DNA of 64,000 nucleotides from Magnolia sinica (GCF_029962835.1 NC_080578.1:55483001-55547000); one strand, 5' to 3'; counted from the stretch's first letter, positions 1 through 11,879 are shown. Notes: a model not told the origin generated them from the sequence alone. A program made the numbers and translations.

Positions 1-245
1 CTAGGTTACCCCTAGTGGACGAGTTGTAGTCTCGTGAGGGTTTGCAGTAATGTTACCCACAAACATTGAAGTAACTAACTAAGAAAAATGAAAATGAATG
101 AAATAAAAAGCAATACAATAAAGCAAAAGGCTGGGTTGCCTCCCATGAGCGCTAAGTTTAACGTCTTCAGCCAGACAAGAACGGACCATGAATGAAATAA
201 TCTTTATAACCGGGGTCCGCCAAAGAAATTACCTCAACACTTTCA
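1..245 (-). other. Post-integrase untranslated region of the Athila-like element
   Basis: Minus-strand positions 168-131 hold the block with AGCGCT and GGGAGGCAACCCAG that in plant Athila-type elements lies just after the integrase stop, followed by a T-rich stretch. Here it follows the protease remnant with no reverse transcriptase or integrase between, so pol was lost by an internal deletion whose junction lies near 170-300. No ORF of interest is present. Confidence 0.65.
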
Positions 246-1511
246 TTAACCGATCCCAGACAAGTGATGTGAGTTCCCATGAACTGTGCTATCTGAAATA
301 AGGCAACTGACACTGTCGTCAAATAATTTAAGGACTTCTGCTCGAACGACTTCTTCTATGTTAGGATCACGCTTCCTTTGCATGTTATGCGATATTACCA
401 CAGCATGATCCATCCATACAGTGGGGCATACTGCCTGGATTTTTTCTATCTTCCGTTCAATTGCTGCCTTATATGCTCTAAGAACATTAAGCAGCCTGCT
501 CGCCTTTGTCTTCTCAGAGTTACAAACTGTGCTGTCAGGAAGAGTCTCAGAGGGATGAAGAGGTTCCACTTTCGCTCTCCATTTTTCAGTCTCCAATATA
601 GGAGTAGAGTCGAGCAATGCATTGACTTCATGGATGGGACTATCAATGTCAAAATCCATGCCCGATTGTGCTAAGCAGGTCTCAAGAGGATCTTCAAAAG
701 ATGTACGGAAGGAGTCCTGCACAAGGCTCTCGATCATGTCCACTTCAAATATGTCATCCAAAGCTGAGGATTGTTGTCCTGCATTAAAAACATTGAGTTT
801 AATATTCATGTTACCAAAGGACAATTTCATAACTCCATTCCTGCAATTGATAATAGCATTAGATGTGGCCAAAAATGGACGACCCAAAATGACTGGGATC
901 TGACTATGAAGATTCTGGACAGGCTGAGTATCTATAACTATGAAATCTACTGAAAAATAAAATTTATCAACCTGGATTAACACATCTTCAATAACACCCC
1001 GGGGCACCTTGACAGATCTATCGGCTAGTTGTAATGTTACCTTAGTTGGTTTCAACTCACCAAGTCCTAGCTGCTCATAAACCGAATATGGTAACAAATT
1101 GACACTCGCCCCTAAATCAAGTAATGCCTTCCCGATCTTATGATCTCCTATACCGCAAGAAATGGTGGGAGCTCCTGGATCCCTAAATTTAGGAGGGGTG
1201 TTATGTTGAATCATGGAGCTAAGCTGCTCTGCAAGGAAGACTTTCTTATGAACATTCTGCTTACGCTTTTGAGTGCATAAATCTTTAAGAAACTTAGCGT
1301 AAGCAGGGACTTGCTTGATAGCGTCAAGCAACGGGATGTTGACTTGCACTTTTTAAAACACATCCAAGATTTCATCAAAGTTATTTCTTTTCTTTATTGG
1401 TGCCAGACGTTGAGGAAAGGGTGCTTTGGGCATATAAGGTGGCACATTAGTGGCTCTTGGAGAGTCAGAGAGCTTTTGGACTTTGGATGCATTGGTATGG
1501 CTCTCTGCTTC
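246..1511 (-). pseudogene. Retropepsin-like protease (Athila type), broken
   Basis: This aspartic protease would cleave the Gag-Pol polyprotein inside virus-like particles. The catalytic DLGASVNLLPY motif is near 1088-1118 and a later ILGRPFLAT block is near 860-890; both look intact. It lies in the same frame as gag upstream. Two TAA codons break the frame: one ends the gag ORF at 1515 and one sits near 1351, between FDEILDVF and KVQVNIPLL. The C-terminal part runs through an acidic spacer and stops where reverse transcriptase should begin: only an LISDS remnant is left before foreign frame. Family assignment is firm; activity is unlikely because pol is deleted. Confidence 0.85.
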
Positions 1512-1514
1512 ATC

Positions 1515-3058
1515 TTAATCTTCTGTTTTAGAATTTGATTCATCCCCAGGCATCTCTATTTTGTTATCAATCTGCTTGCCTGACCTAAGGGTAGTGATCG
1601 ATTTGGCCTGTTCATGATATTGCCCTTGGTTGGAATTAGAGCCAATCTCATACTGTGCCTTTGGATTAGCCTCAGGTTGGCTAGGGAACTTACCCTTCTC
1701 TCTCTCACTCAATGTGGCAGCTAGTTGACCCATTTGTACTTCCAGCTTAGCAATGGATTGTGCATTTGCATGTAAGCTTTGCTGGTTGGCCAGTAAGGTT
1801 TGTTGGGTGTCTTTTTGGAATTGGAGAGAACTCTGCATGAAAAGATGGAGTGTATCCTCAAGAGATGGTTTCCTTGATTGTGTAGGCAGTTGTTGATATT
1901 GTGGAAACTGTTGAGGTTGTTGACTGCCAACTTGGAGGTGCGGTTGCATGGGAGGATTTCCAGATGGTCCTCCTTGTTGTGGTCCTTTTCCCCAAGAGAA
2001 ATTTGGATGTTTAGCCCACCCTGGGTTGTATGTGTTTGAGTAAGGATCATTCCCAGATTTTTGAAAAGTGTTCATAGCATGAACTTGTTCAGAGAGAAGT
2101 TCTGGGAATGCTGCACCAGATGGACAAGACTGCATAGGATGGGCAGGACTAGAACATGTGGCATATGCCTCGACTTGAGCTGTTTGTGGTGGTCCATTAT
2201 TTAATACCAGAGCATCAACTTTCTTTGTCAGGTTATCAAGCTTGGCGCTCAGCTCTGGCATGACTCCTATCTCATATATACCACCTCTCTTTTGTGGTTG
2301 GGGACTTCTGTCACCTCTATTTGAATAATCCCATTGCTGGGAATTTTCGCACAAGGTTTTAAAGAAGTTCCACGCTTCGACATCACTTTTGGTCATGAAT
2401 GACCCTCCACTGGTGGCATCAACCATGCGACGGTTCTGTGGTGTCAGACCGTCATAGAAGTATTGAACTTGTTGCCACTTCTCAAAACCATGGTGAGGAC
2501 ATTTAAGAAGCAAGTCCTTCCATCTTTCCCAACATTCATGAAAGTGCTCGCCCTCTTTTTGTGTGAAGTTAGTAATTTCTCTACGGAGGGCATTGGTTTT
2601 GTGAACGGGGAAGAACTTGTTTAAGAACTTCTTAGACAGTTGGTCCCATGTAGTGATAAATCCAACTTCTAGAGAATTCAACCATGCTTTCGCCTTATCC
2701 CTCAAAGAAAAAGGAAACAGGCGTAGGCGGATCAAATCGTCTGAGAAGTTTTGGAACTTAAAGGTGGAGCAAATGTTTAAGAATTCTTTCACATGATGAT
2801 ATGGGTCCTCCTTGTCCAATCCATAAAAAGATGGCAACAATTGTATGACTCCAGGTTTAAGTTCAAAGTGTGCTGCCGTAGTGGTTGGCAACACTATGCA
2901 TGAAGGCGCATTAAATTGGACAGGAGCTAAATAATCTTTGAAACTTCAGTCTCATTCGCCATTTCAACAGGATTATTTCTCAATCTTTCACGAATTGTTC
3001 TTTCAATCTCAGGATCAAACGGTGCTAGTTCTATATTCAGAGATCTACGTCCTAGCAT
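1515..3058 (-). pseudogene. Gag of the Athila-like element, frameshifted
   Basis: Structural Gag protein that would form the virus-like particle. I place the start at the ATG at 3058-3056, which opens MLGRRSLNIELAPFDPEIE, a typical N-terminus for this lineage. That frame ends at a TAG after about 40 codons near 2936; the rest of Gag continues in a neighbouring frame from FKDYLAPVQF, so a one-base indel sits near 2940-2950. The conserved retrotransposon Gag core lies about 2450-2850, followed by a Gln/Pro-rich region (about 1830-2050) and a low-complexity C-terminus. No CCHC zinc knuckle is visible. It ends at an in-frame TAA at 1515, after which the same frame continues into protease. Confidence 0.85.
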
Positions 3059-3410
3059 AAACTATGTTATTGCAATGTAAGAAAGAAAACTAAACTAAGA
3101 AGCAACCTAAGAGAAATAAAACTAGACCTAGAAATTATGAGATTCTAAAACAAGTTAAAACTATGTAAATAAGAATGGGAAGAAAGAACCCGGAAAAGGA
3201 GATGATTGATGTCTGAAGAATAGGGAGCTCCTCCTTCACTTCCAATTTGGAGATCTATGTTAGAATCTAACTTAGAAATTTATGTCAGGATCCTACAAAA
3301 CAGGAAATAGGTTAGTTTCTAAAATTAAGAAAAGAACTCTAAGTTAGAAAAAATCCTAAGCTATGAATTATGATAAGAGAGAATCCCAAATTCAATTAGG
3401 AACGAAACAG
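3059..3410 (-). other. Untranslated leader between primer site and gag
   Basis: About 350 bases of A-rich leader separate the primer site from the gag ATG. I see no ORF or strong structure in it. Confidence 0.6.
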
Positions 3411-3428
3411 TCCCCGGCAACGGCGCCA
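3411..3428 (-). other. Primer binding site, tRNA-Asp
   Basis: The plus strand reads TCCCCGGCAACGGCGCCA, which equals the 3' end of plant tRNA-Asp including CCA. The minus strand is therefore complementary over 18 bases and is the first-strand cDNA priming site. It lies 6 bases inside the 5' LTR end, fixing element orientation. It is not a tRNA gene. Confidence 0.93.
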
Positions 3429-3434
3429 AAAACT

Positions 3435-5507
3435 TGATGTTTTTGTTTAAACCAACACGATTTAAATGATATTTAAACTCGCAAGTATACGAATCAGATG
3501 CAGATACGGTACGTATTACGAGATCGTTCCCACGAGGACTAGTCGTCACAATTCAAATCTATGACTCTCCTTAACTAATCCAATAGATAATGGAATGAAC
3601 TACTAAGCACAATTTTAGGGAAAAAAAAATAATTAAGAACAGGGAAGAAAATTCAATCAGAAAGAGAGCACTAGGACTTTCGAATCCACCCCTAATTATC
3701 CTAACCCTTGTTTTGTCTGTTGATTCACCTTGATCTAGATTGATACCACTTAAATAGAGAAAGCACAATCTGTGTCCTTAATCGGGCATACAGACTGTCT
3801 AATTCCTTTAAGCAATGCCATGAATGACATATCCCATATCCTTGGTCGGGCATAAGGGATGTACAATTCATTAAAGCATCCTGTTTCTTCCTCTATAGGA
3901 AACCTGTTCTTGATCAGACACAAGCACCTATAATAAGCATCCAAACAACATCCATATATATACTTTGGTCAAGTTCATAGATGGAGAAGTATAGAATTTA
4001 AACCCATAAAAAAAATATTAAATAAAATTCATAAAAATTAAACACCAAACCAATCGATCTCTCTCTCTTCCTCCTTCTCTTTCTTCTCTCCCTGGCTCTG
4101 AATCTGGAATTCCCTGGTTCTCAATGCCTTTCCCACGTCCAAAACTCCCCTTTTATAGCTGCTGGACGGCTGGGGTCGGTGGCAGAGTCGTAGAAGGACT
4201 CGAAGTGCAATTTTTTGTAGCCGTGATCGGTGGGCCCCACAGAGGTGTTTTCTGGAAAATCCACCCCGTCCATTGGATTCAGGACGAAATTTCAGTCAAG
4301 ATTGGGTGGTTTTGAATGTCCATTGACACGGCCCAAAGAAGAAAATACAAAAAGATCAGTTTTGAACGTCGCCGGGTAGCCCTTTTGTGGCCTCTGTACC
4401 GCACACGTGTGTCCGCATGGGAGTGGAATATCAGCATGGTTTTGTATTTCTCGAACCCATCTACACGATGGACGGCTCGGATCGACCGTACGGGTGACGT
4501 ACGGGGCCCACAATCCTTCGCAAAAATGGCCAGCGGTCGTCCTTTACGCGAACGCGAAAACAACTTCCGTGGCAATGGTGGGACCCATTTTGATAATTAT
4601 TTCAATAATCCACTCCGTCCATTGCATGGAAGATGAAAAAAAATGGCTAGGAATGCCCAATTTCGAGTTAGAGTTGCGGTGGCCCACAGAGTTTTGAACT
4701 CACCGTCCGTTTTGCGTGTTTCAGCGATCAACGTCCGTACACATGCATGGAACCAAACGGGCATCTAGGCGATGGTTATAACTGCCCCAGGAAGTGGATG
4801 AACGGTTTGGATTGTCCATTTGGACACTAGGTGGGCCCCACAACCGACAACCGCGGTCGGCTTGCGGAGACGCTGGACGGCTCTGCCGTTTTCGACAAAG
4901 AAACTGCGAGTCAACGCTGGTGCTGACCGAGATACGGGTACGGTGCACAGCTGGTGCAAGTGTGCACGATGCACACTCTGCATACACAGGGCCCACTGTA
5001 ATGTTTTTGAGAAATCTGCACCGTCCATCCTTTTTCTCATATTATTTCCACCGTCAGGACCAAAATTGATGTATATCCAGATATCCAGCGGGCCCCACTT
5101 AATGAATTAAGGGGCTGATCTGGCCGTTAGACCACTTCCCGAGATCGTCAATGGCTGAAATTTAATATGTACAGTTAATTTATGGTCCCCATCACGTGTA
5201 TGAAGTTTCGAGTTGATCGGATGGCGGGAAACATGTGATCTTGCATTCTGGACCCTTTTCGAGCCTCTTTATCGTGCTTTCCTCAGATCCCAGGCGTGTA
5301 AAATCTTCACTATTGGTTTTCTGGAGTCCATCCCATGCTCTGGAGACTTTAGATCATAAAATCCATGCCTTTAGCATCAATTTTCAATACACACTCCTGA
5401 TTTCATCCTGTAATAAAAACACGAGTAAAACACTCCATTAAGCCTCATCATGTACGTCAATTCAGGCAATTACTGGGGGTCTGATATGCAATATTTGACC
5501 CTGATCA
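3435..5507 (-). mobile_element. 5' LTR of the Athila-like element, 2.07 kb
   Basis: The plus strand begins TGATG next to the primer site and ends CCTGATCA, giving TGAT/ATCA terminal inverted ends. The outer 30 bases match the outer end of the second Athila LTR at 44498-44527. A TATA box at 4150-4157 puts U3 at about 4158-5507. U3 carries several units with GTGGGCCC and CCGTCC words that also fill the giant LTRs elsewhere in the window. Short ORFs on both strands across 4279-5110 are mutual shadows and not genes. Confidence 0.85.
4150..4157 (-). promoter_or_regulatory. TATA box of the Athila-like 5' LTR
   Basis: The minus strand reads CTATAAAA followed by GGGG, a classical plant LTR TATA box. 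Transcription would start roughly 30 bases further, near 4120, and run into the leader and gag. Confidence 0.6.
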
Positions 5508-5519
5508 CCCACCTGTTAT

Positions 5520-5720
5520 GTATTTAAGCCCGTACGATAAGGCCCACTGTGATATATTCCCGCCCCATAAGATGTGGCCCAATGTGATGTATATAGGCCC
5601 AGGTATGTGGCCCATTGTAATGTATTTGTGGCCCATTTGGTGAGGCCCGATGTAATGTATATGTGGCCCTTCAGTGAGGCCCATTGCAATGTATATTAAG
5701 CCTTTATGTGAGGCCATGGG
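5520..5720 (+). repeat. GGCCC tandem array, about 34-bp period
   Basis: Degenerate repeats of a unit with GGCCCA and GTGATGTATAT. The same array type occurs in every giant-LTR copy in the window. Confidence 0.8.
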
Positions 5721-5859
5721 CCCACTATATGTTTGGCCCTATGAGGACCACTCCTTGGGAACAATGTTGGCTAAATAGCCACATTGATGGGCAATCATGG
5801 TTTAACATCTACATTGTGACCTTCCCTTAGGCCTTGTTCAGCCCATTCTCATCAAGGCT

Positions 5860-6560
5860 GATTATAGATTTCGATTTCGATTATCGATCAATTCTGATTG
5901 TCATGGTCGATTGCCAATTCTGATTGTCGTGGCCGATTGACCAATTAGCGATCGAGGTCGATTATCGTGACCGATTGTCGATTCCGATTATCGAGGCTGA
6001 TTATCGATTGATTCCGATTGTCGTAGCCGATTGCCGATTTCGATTATCGTGGCCGATTGATCGATTAGCGATTGAGGCCGATTATCATGACCGATTGCCG
6101 ATTCCGAGTATTGAGGCCGATTATTAATCGATTCCAATTATCGTGGTCGATTGCCGATTTTGATTGTCGTAGCCGATTGACCGGTTAGCGATCAAGGCCG
6201 ATTATCGTGACCGATTGCTGATTCTAAGTATTGAGGCCAATTATCGATCGATTCTGATTGTCATGGCCAATTGACTGATTAGTGATTAAGGCCGATTACC
6301 GTGATCGATTGTCGATTCTGAGTATTGAGGCCGATTATCGATCGATTCCGATTGTCATGGCCGATTGACCGAATAGTAATCGAGGCCGATTATCATGACC
6401 GATTGCTGATTCCAAGTATTGAGGCCGATTATCAATCGATTTCGATTGTCATGGCCAATTGGCAATTTTGATTATCGTGATAGATTCTGATTAACGAGGC
6501 TGACTTCGATTGTCGAAGCTGATTGTCGACATTGGATATCGAGGCCGATTGTCGAGGCCC
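5860..6560 (+). repeat. Satellite-like CCGATT array, 94- and 120-bp units
   Basis: Units start at about 6010, 6130, 6250, 6344 and 6438, giving spacings of 120, 120, 94 and 94 bases; the longer form has about 26 extra bases. Each unit is itself built of shorter GCCGATT(A/G)TCG words. Other copies of this LTR (for example 40475-40510) hold only one or two such words, so the array is a local expansion. The 67-residue ORF at 5924-6127 is a product of the repeat. Confidence 0.85.
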
Positions 6561-6880
6561 ATTGTGATGTATATGTGGCTTGTATTTGAGGCCCATTCTG
6601 ATGAGCATTCAGCCTCGACTTGATGCATTTGAGGCCTATGTAATGTATGTGAGGCCTATCTGATGAGGCCCGTTGTGGTGCATTTGAGGGCCAGGCAATG
6701 GAGCCCGTTGTGTTGTATATTAGGCCCATGTGAGAGGCCCATTGTGATGTATATTAAACTCTTGAGTGAGGCCCATGGTGTTGTATATTAGGCCCATGTG
6801 AGAGGCCCATCGTGATGTATATTAAACTCTTGAGTGAGGCCCATGGTGTTGTATATTAGGCCCTTATGTGAGGACATGGG
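6560..6880 (+). repeat. Second GGCCC array with a 68-bp duplication
   Basis: Same 34-bp-period words as 5520-5720. The segment starting near 6734 is repeated almost exactly from about 6802; 68 bases is twice the basic unit, suggesting growth by unequal exchange or slippage of dimers. Confidence 0.8.
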
Positions 6881-8692
6881 TCCACTATATGTTAGGCTCT
6901 ATGTAGGCCATTCTTTGGAGGCAATGTTAGTTAAATGTCCACATTGTCAAGGCCAGTTATCGATACCGATTATGAGTATGTGACCACAGAGCATCATGAT
7001 ACATACCCATATGCACCATCTGCATGTTTGTTATGAGATGTGGTTAACCATTGCATTTGTCATGGGGCAGGTTGTTATGAGACTCCTTGATAGGCAGAGA
7101 TTGTCTCATATGAGCGCACGGTATGCGCAAGATTGATGCGTGACTGGATTGTATGACTCATGCATCTAGCATTGTGTGTTGTGATTACTGTACGCCCTAG
7201 CGACATCAGGGACGTAGCCTTCATAGGCATATCGTGAATGGCCAGATGGGACACTAGAAATCTGTTATTAGCATCGGGCTGCCATAGATGGCCCTGGGTG
7301 AAAATCCCTAAACCCTCTTGGTACCAGAGGATGCGCTAACGTCGAGACCGAGTGGATATATATGAGCGCATGAGGGTCGTATACTAGTAGGCCCCGTCTC
7401 CCACTGTGTCATGGTCGGTTGGGAGGGGGTGTGGCCTTACCTGCATGAGGGAGTAGGTATAGCTAGGTTGAGTCTTATCAGCTCCTAAATGGGTCCTCTA
7501 TCGACGAGTCAGGTAGGCATTGGTATACTGCTAGCAGGCGGGTAATGAGGTCTTTTTCACTCGCTGGGCTACGCGGCTTGCAGGGGTGGTAGCCAGTTTG
7601 GAGTGTACTAGACCCCGATGATGATCCCAGAGAGGAACCGTACTAATATATGGACTTATTGAGCAGGAGTTGCATACTCATTCATTCATTCATTCACAAT
7701 CCACTTGGGCTAGTGGTGCACAACTATTTGTTATGTGTACCTTCGCAATGGCCAGGATTTCGGTTAGGGCACGTAACTAACCTGAGATCAGAAGTTTACC
7801 ACATTGAGTCTGACTATCCAAATTTAGGTATGAGACTGGTTTGGATAGAAGTCCCTTGTGATGGACCCCATAGCCTACAATACTACGTACTATCATCCTG
7901 GCTTCACACTTCAGCCTAGTCATTCCATTTGCACCGCATATCGCATTACATCCACAGCATATGGTATTTGGGGTTACTATGTTTATGCATTTATATGGCC
8001 TAGATACGACTGACGGTACTCGTGGACTCATCAGGATTTGCATATTGCATTGCATCATCAGCATCTGATATTTGTCTTGTTATATCCACATTGCATAGCT
8101 GATCTACATTGCTTCATCAGTATATGATATTGTTTTTATTATATTTCTGCATCGCATAGCTTGGATAAGGCTGATGGTATTTATGGGCCTATTAGTATGT
8201 TTTTGCATTACTCTGATATCGTATGATTCATGATCCTACCAGTATTTTTGATGTTGAATGATTATGGCATTATATTGAATACTTGGAACTTACCTTGTGC
8301 ACACACTTAACACCGCCCTCTAAGCTTTCTATAAGCTTATGCATAATAGATGTGTGCAGGTGGCATTAGGTTGCAACAGCGTCGAGCTTAGAGCGTGCAG
8401 CTGACTTCTGGAGCTTTGATTTTCGATATATGTATTTCCCTTTCAGCATTGTATTCAAATGTTTATATTAGTGGATATGTGATGATGATGTTGCCTTTGT
8501 GATTTGGGTAAACTTGTGGTTATGCTTCTTATGAGACAAATGTACGTTGAAAAATCTTCCTTGTAGGATCTCAGGATCAGAATCTAGCATATACGCACTG
8601 GGAGCCGAGAATGGGGTACTATGTAGGCTGTAGGTACCGGATTCGGCGATAGGGAATTTTATGAGCCCGATTTCTGAGTTTAGGGTGTGACA

Positions 8693-9290
8693 CAATATCC
8701 TCAGTCGAACGGGCAGGTAGAAGCGGTCAATACGATCATGAAACATCATCTTCGGACTAAGCTCGAGAAGGCTAAAGGGGCGTGGGCCGAAGAACTTTCT
8801 AAGGTTCTATGGGCTAACCGAACCACAGCTTGAACTGCCACCAAAGAAACCCTGTTCTCTTTGGCATATGGAGCAGAGGCAATAACCCCCGTAGAGATTG
8901 GATTATTCTCTACTCGGATAAGCTCGTTCAACGAACTGACCAATGACGATCTTATGTCCCTCAGTCTCGACGTCCTGGAAGAGCGAAGGGAGCAAGCTCC
9001 ACTTCGGGCCTTGGTTTGCCAGCATTAGGTTTCGCGATTCTACAACGCTCGGGTCATGATCAGAAGGTTTCGAGTTGGAGTTTTGGTTCTCCGAAAGGTG
9101 TTTTAAAACACCAAGGAAGAAGGAATAGGGGCTTTGGGTCCAAATTGGGAAGGCCCTTATGTGGTGTCACATACAAGCCGACCCGGTTTGTATTAACTGG
9201 AGGACCTCAGTGGCCAGCTGCTCCCACACCCTTGGAATGTCGAGCATTTGAAAACCTATTACCCATAGCCAGACCAAAATAATGATCATT
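8693..9290 (+). pseudogene. Integrase C-terminal half of a Tat-like Ty3/gypsy element
   Basis: Integrase would insert element cDNA into host DNA. Translation gives PQSNGQVEAVN (the end of the catalytic core, with its Glu), then the helix region with a LWANRTT motif, the FSLAYGAEAITPVEIGL block and a C-terminal domain ending near WNVEHLKTYYP. This block order is typical of the Tat lineage. Stops interrupt it near 8830, 9030 and 9110 and one near the C-terminus, and the 5' part is cut off by the giant-LTR end at 8692. There is no chromodomain. The small minus-strand ORF 8746-8943 is a shadow. Confidence 0.85.
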
Positions 9291-9835
9291 TTTCTGTATT
9301 AGTCAAAAGATAATGTTAATAAATGTGCCTGTTCTCTGCCTGATCTATGTTCGATCTACGATCGATCTACCCCTGATGCACATCCGATCAAGATCTACGG
9401 AAGATTTGATCAAGATTCAACTAAGCCATAACGACCTTAACTAGCGCCAGATTGATGCCCAAACAACAGCTTAGCACCAGTCCGATCAACAATAGCAGAG
9501 TTAGAAAAACAACTCTAATAGCTCAGTTCAAACACATAATGGTCGATAAAAATGAAACACTTTTCATTAATAGGACCCAAGACGGTCTAATTACATTGGC
9601 TTTACATCGACTATAATATCAAGTTTTGTACATTGGATAATGACTCAAAGACCAAAGGGATGATGCTGGATGTGCCTGAAGTGCTTAAAGAGGAATACGA
9701 CATGGGGAGTTCTTGAAGTGCTTAAAGAGGAAGATGACACTGGATGTGCCTGAAAGTGCTTAAAGCTCAGACGCTCGGTGTGCTTAAAATGCCTGAAGCT
9801 GAAAAAAGAGAAATTACTTCTCTGTAAAATTAACT
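9291..9835. other. Spacer between Tat pol and antisense ORF, with short tandem repeats
   Basis: Non-coding. At about 9665-9800 a word close to GATGTGCCTGAAGTGCTTAA is repeated four to five times with small changes. The 64-residue ORF at 9645-9839 reads through these repeats and is not supported as a gene. Confidence 0.6.
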
Positions 9836-9937
9836 TCAATATTTGGGCACCGCACTAGGAGCTACATCACTGCCCGACCCATCAATACCTGATTCTTCCT
9901 CGTCAAAGGCAGAGAGATCAAGGTCGGGGAAGGAAGC
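9836..9937 (-). pseudogene. C-terminal end of the Tat antisense ORF
   Basis: The minus strand reads an acidic tail, FPDLDLSAFDEEES and then GSGSDVAPSAVPKY, ending in TGA at 9836. It is the last part of the ORF whose upstream portion lies at 20669-21525; copia 1 sits between them. The frame matches across the insertion once one copy of the target duplication is removed. Confidence 0.7.
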
Positions 9938-11879
9938 TGAAACGGCCTAGCTATACATCCTAGGGGGGGTGAATAGGACTATGCCAAATTATAATTATAA
10001 CAGCGGAATAAAATAAAGAGATAGCCAAATAAAATAAATCAATTCACAATGCTGAAATAAAATCAACCTCAATAAACAAGTATTGAGAGGTTGATATGAA
10101 TTCAGTTCTAAGGACAACCTTACACCATAAAAACCAAGGGTTTATGGCAAGACAACCTTATTTCTAGAACGTCCTTTGTATAAAAAACTCAATCTGAAGA
10201 GAAATAAATAAATAGTAAGGAATTGAAATAAATTACAGGAATTTAAATCTAAATTATTACAACATTCCACACACTTGCTTGAAATGTAAATTTTACAACA
10301 TTCACATCCACACATACTTCCCACAAACTTGAATGATAAAAGATAAAAAACTTAAGCAAGCATTTAAACCACAAGATAAAGAATTATAGTAGTTAGCCAG
10401 TGTGTATACCAACTATTTCACAACAGCCACATAGAATGCTACTCCACTCCTAATATCCTCACACAGGGGATATTAGCGTTCACTAACAAAATAGGTTTCA
10501 CAGGTTCACCTAAAACCTTCACAATTGTGTTTTTTTAACTTGGACTTACACAATCCAAAAACCCACACTTTCTGAGTTTTCTGGCTCTCCTCGGATAACC
10601 ACACAATGAGATTTTTCTGGCGAATCTCAAACAAAAACCAAAAGGATAGAAATTTTACATAAATGTAAAATACCTAGATTTCTCCTTTTGTAGCAGCTCG
10701 GAAGAACCAATTGGAGTAGAAGTTTGAATTAACGTTCAATGTCCAATACTTACTTAAAATGGTTCTAAGTTCTAATTGATTTTAAATTAAATCAAATGGG
10801 CTAGCTCTATTTGATTTTGATTCCACGAAGAAGGAATTATAAAATTTTCCCTTTTCAAATTAAATTGGAATGTAGATCAAAATCAAATAAAAATAAGCTA
10901 ACAAAAGGAAATATTAATATGCACAAAGTAGTTTAAAATGAACACTAACTTATCTCAGAGTGGAGCCTTGAATTTCTTTGAATTGAGTTATGAAATTTTG
11001 AGATTCGTGCTCAATTTATAGAAGCAGAAATCATGCTACGACTGGTTTTAGGGAAACTTCGACTGGTCGTAACTTCAACAACATGTTAAATTTTTAAGCG
11101 CGATCTTTGAAAAACGTTCTACGACTGTTCGTAGGGTATCTACGACTGGTCATGGACCACCTACGACCGGTCGTAGATGACCCAGGACTGGTCGTAGACC
11201 ACATGAGTAGATCACTGTAGTTTGAGTCGAGGACCCACGACTGGTCGAAGTTCAAGTCGTGAACACACCTACGACCAGTCGAAGGACCTCCAGCACTAGT
11301 CATGGGCTAACCAAAAAATTTTGAAAATCTTTAACAACTTAAGATTGATCGAGGAATTTCTTGGACTGGTCGAACCAGTGCTAGGACTAGTCGAACAAGG
11401 TCCAGGACTAGTATCTGAACAGATCAAATTCATATATAAACATACAGTTTAAATTATGTATCGAAATGACCTACCCTAAGGTCAATCTAAGGTCAATCAT
11501 ACCTGGGACATGAAGTATGGACATTGAAATTCCATTCTATCAAATGATTGTTGACCTTTGAACTTTATAAATCTTGAGATCTCTACTTGATGTAACTTGT
11601 TCTTGAGATCTTCGAAAGCTTGACATCAAACTTCAACTTGAGTTGCTCTTAAGTCTTGAAATGTACTTGAGTCTTATACTCTTTATTGATGTAGCTCTAA
11701 ACATTGATGTTTACAGTACATGGCTTGACTTGGCTTGAAGTCGATCATTGTACTTAACATGAAGCACTTGTGAAGCAGTGTCTCGAACATATATAACAAC
11801 ATACACACACAAGACATAAATAGAGTTTTGACACAACAAAATTTGACAACCAAAGGAGCATGAGACCATGGCACTTACA
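9938..11879 (-). mobile_element. 3' LTR of copia 1
   Basis: It matches 18741-20668 over its full length, with an 11-base-scale indel near 10131 and scattered substitutions. A TATA box (AATTTATA on the plus strand) lies at 11013-11020. Its inner edge at 11879 adjoins the purine tract. Short ORFs inside are not conserved between the two LTRs. Confidence 0.92.
11035..11415 (-). repeat. Palindromic motif cluster in copia 1 3' LTR (U3)
   Basis: About twelve copies of a CTACGACTGGTCGTAG-like word in 380 bases, including a perfect 16-bp palindrome at 11161-11176. It lies immediately upstream, in element sense, of the TATA box at 11013-11020. Confidence 0.85.

Larger units (their letters stand above)
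1..5507 (-). mobile_element. Athila-like Ty3/gypsy retrotransposon, pol-deleted, 3' end outside window
   Basis: Read on the minus strand the order is 5' LTR (3435-5507), tRNA-Asp primer site (3411-3428), leader, gag, protease, then directly the untranslated stretch normally found after integrase. The 3' LTR would lie to the left of the window. The lineage call rests on the type of gag and protease, the tRNA-Asp primer site and the long LTR. Reverse transcriptase, RNase H and integrase are missing, so the copy is non-autonomous. Stops and a frameshift show it is old. The outer end of the 5' LTR abuts giant-LTR sequence at 5508, which may be the insertion target; the target duplication cannot be checked because the other end is not visible. 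Confidence 0.85.
5508..8692 (+). mobile_element. Giant chromovirus-type LTR, 3' portion
   Basis: The right end, GGGTGTGACA at 8692, is a true LTR terminus: the same end (inverted) stands at 23511 next to a primer site. The left end is cut by the Athila-like LTR. It holds two 34-bp-period GGCCC arrays, a CCGATT array, and a conserved 3' section (about 6960-8692) also present in the copies at 23511-28173 and 36217-42253. Sequence after 8692 is integrase rather than a primer site, so this is a solo or 3' LTR inserted into the Tat-like element. The short ORFs here come from repeats or are antisense to the LTR. Confidence 0.75.

Noticed and set aside
3411..3428. tRNA-Asp gene fragment
   Set aside because: Only the last 18 bases match, at the exact position of a primer site next to an LTR.
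4279..5110. Several 91-106 residue ORFs on both strands
   Set aside because: They overlap each other antisense within an LTR and match no family I recognise.
5924..6127. 67-residue ORF with repeated sequence
   Set aside because: It is a direct reading of the CCGATT tandem array.
11035..11415. CRISPR-like array
   Set aside because: The words are short, degenerate and irregularly spaced, present in both LTRs of a plant retroelement, with no cas genes.
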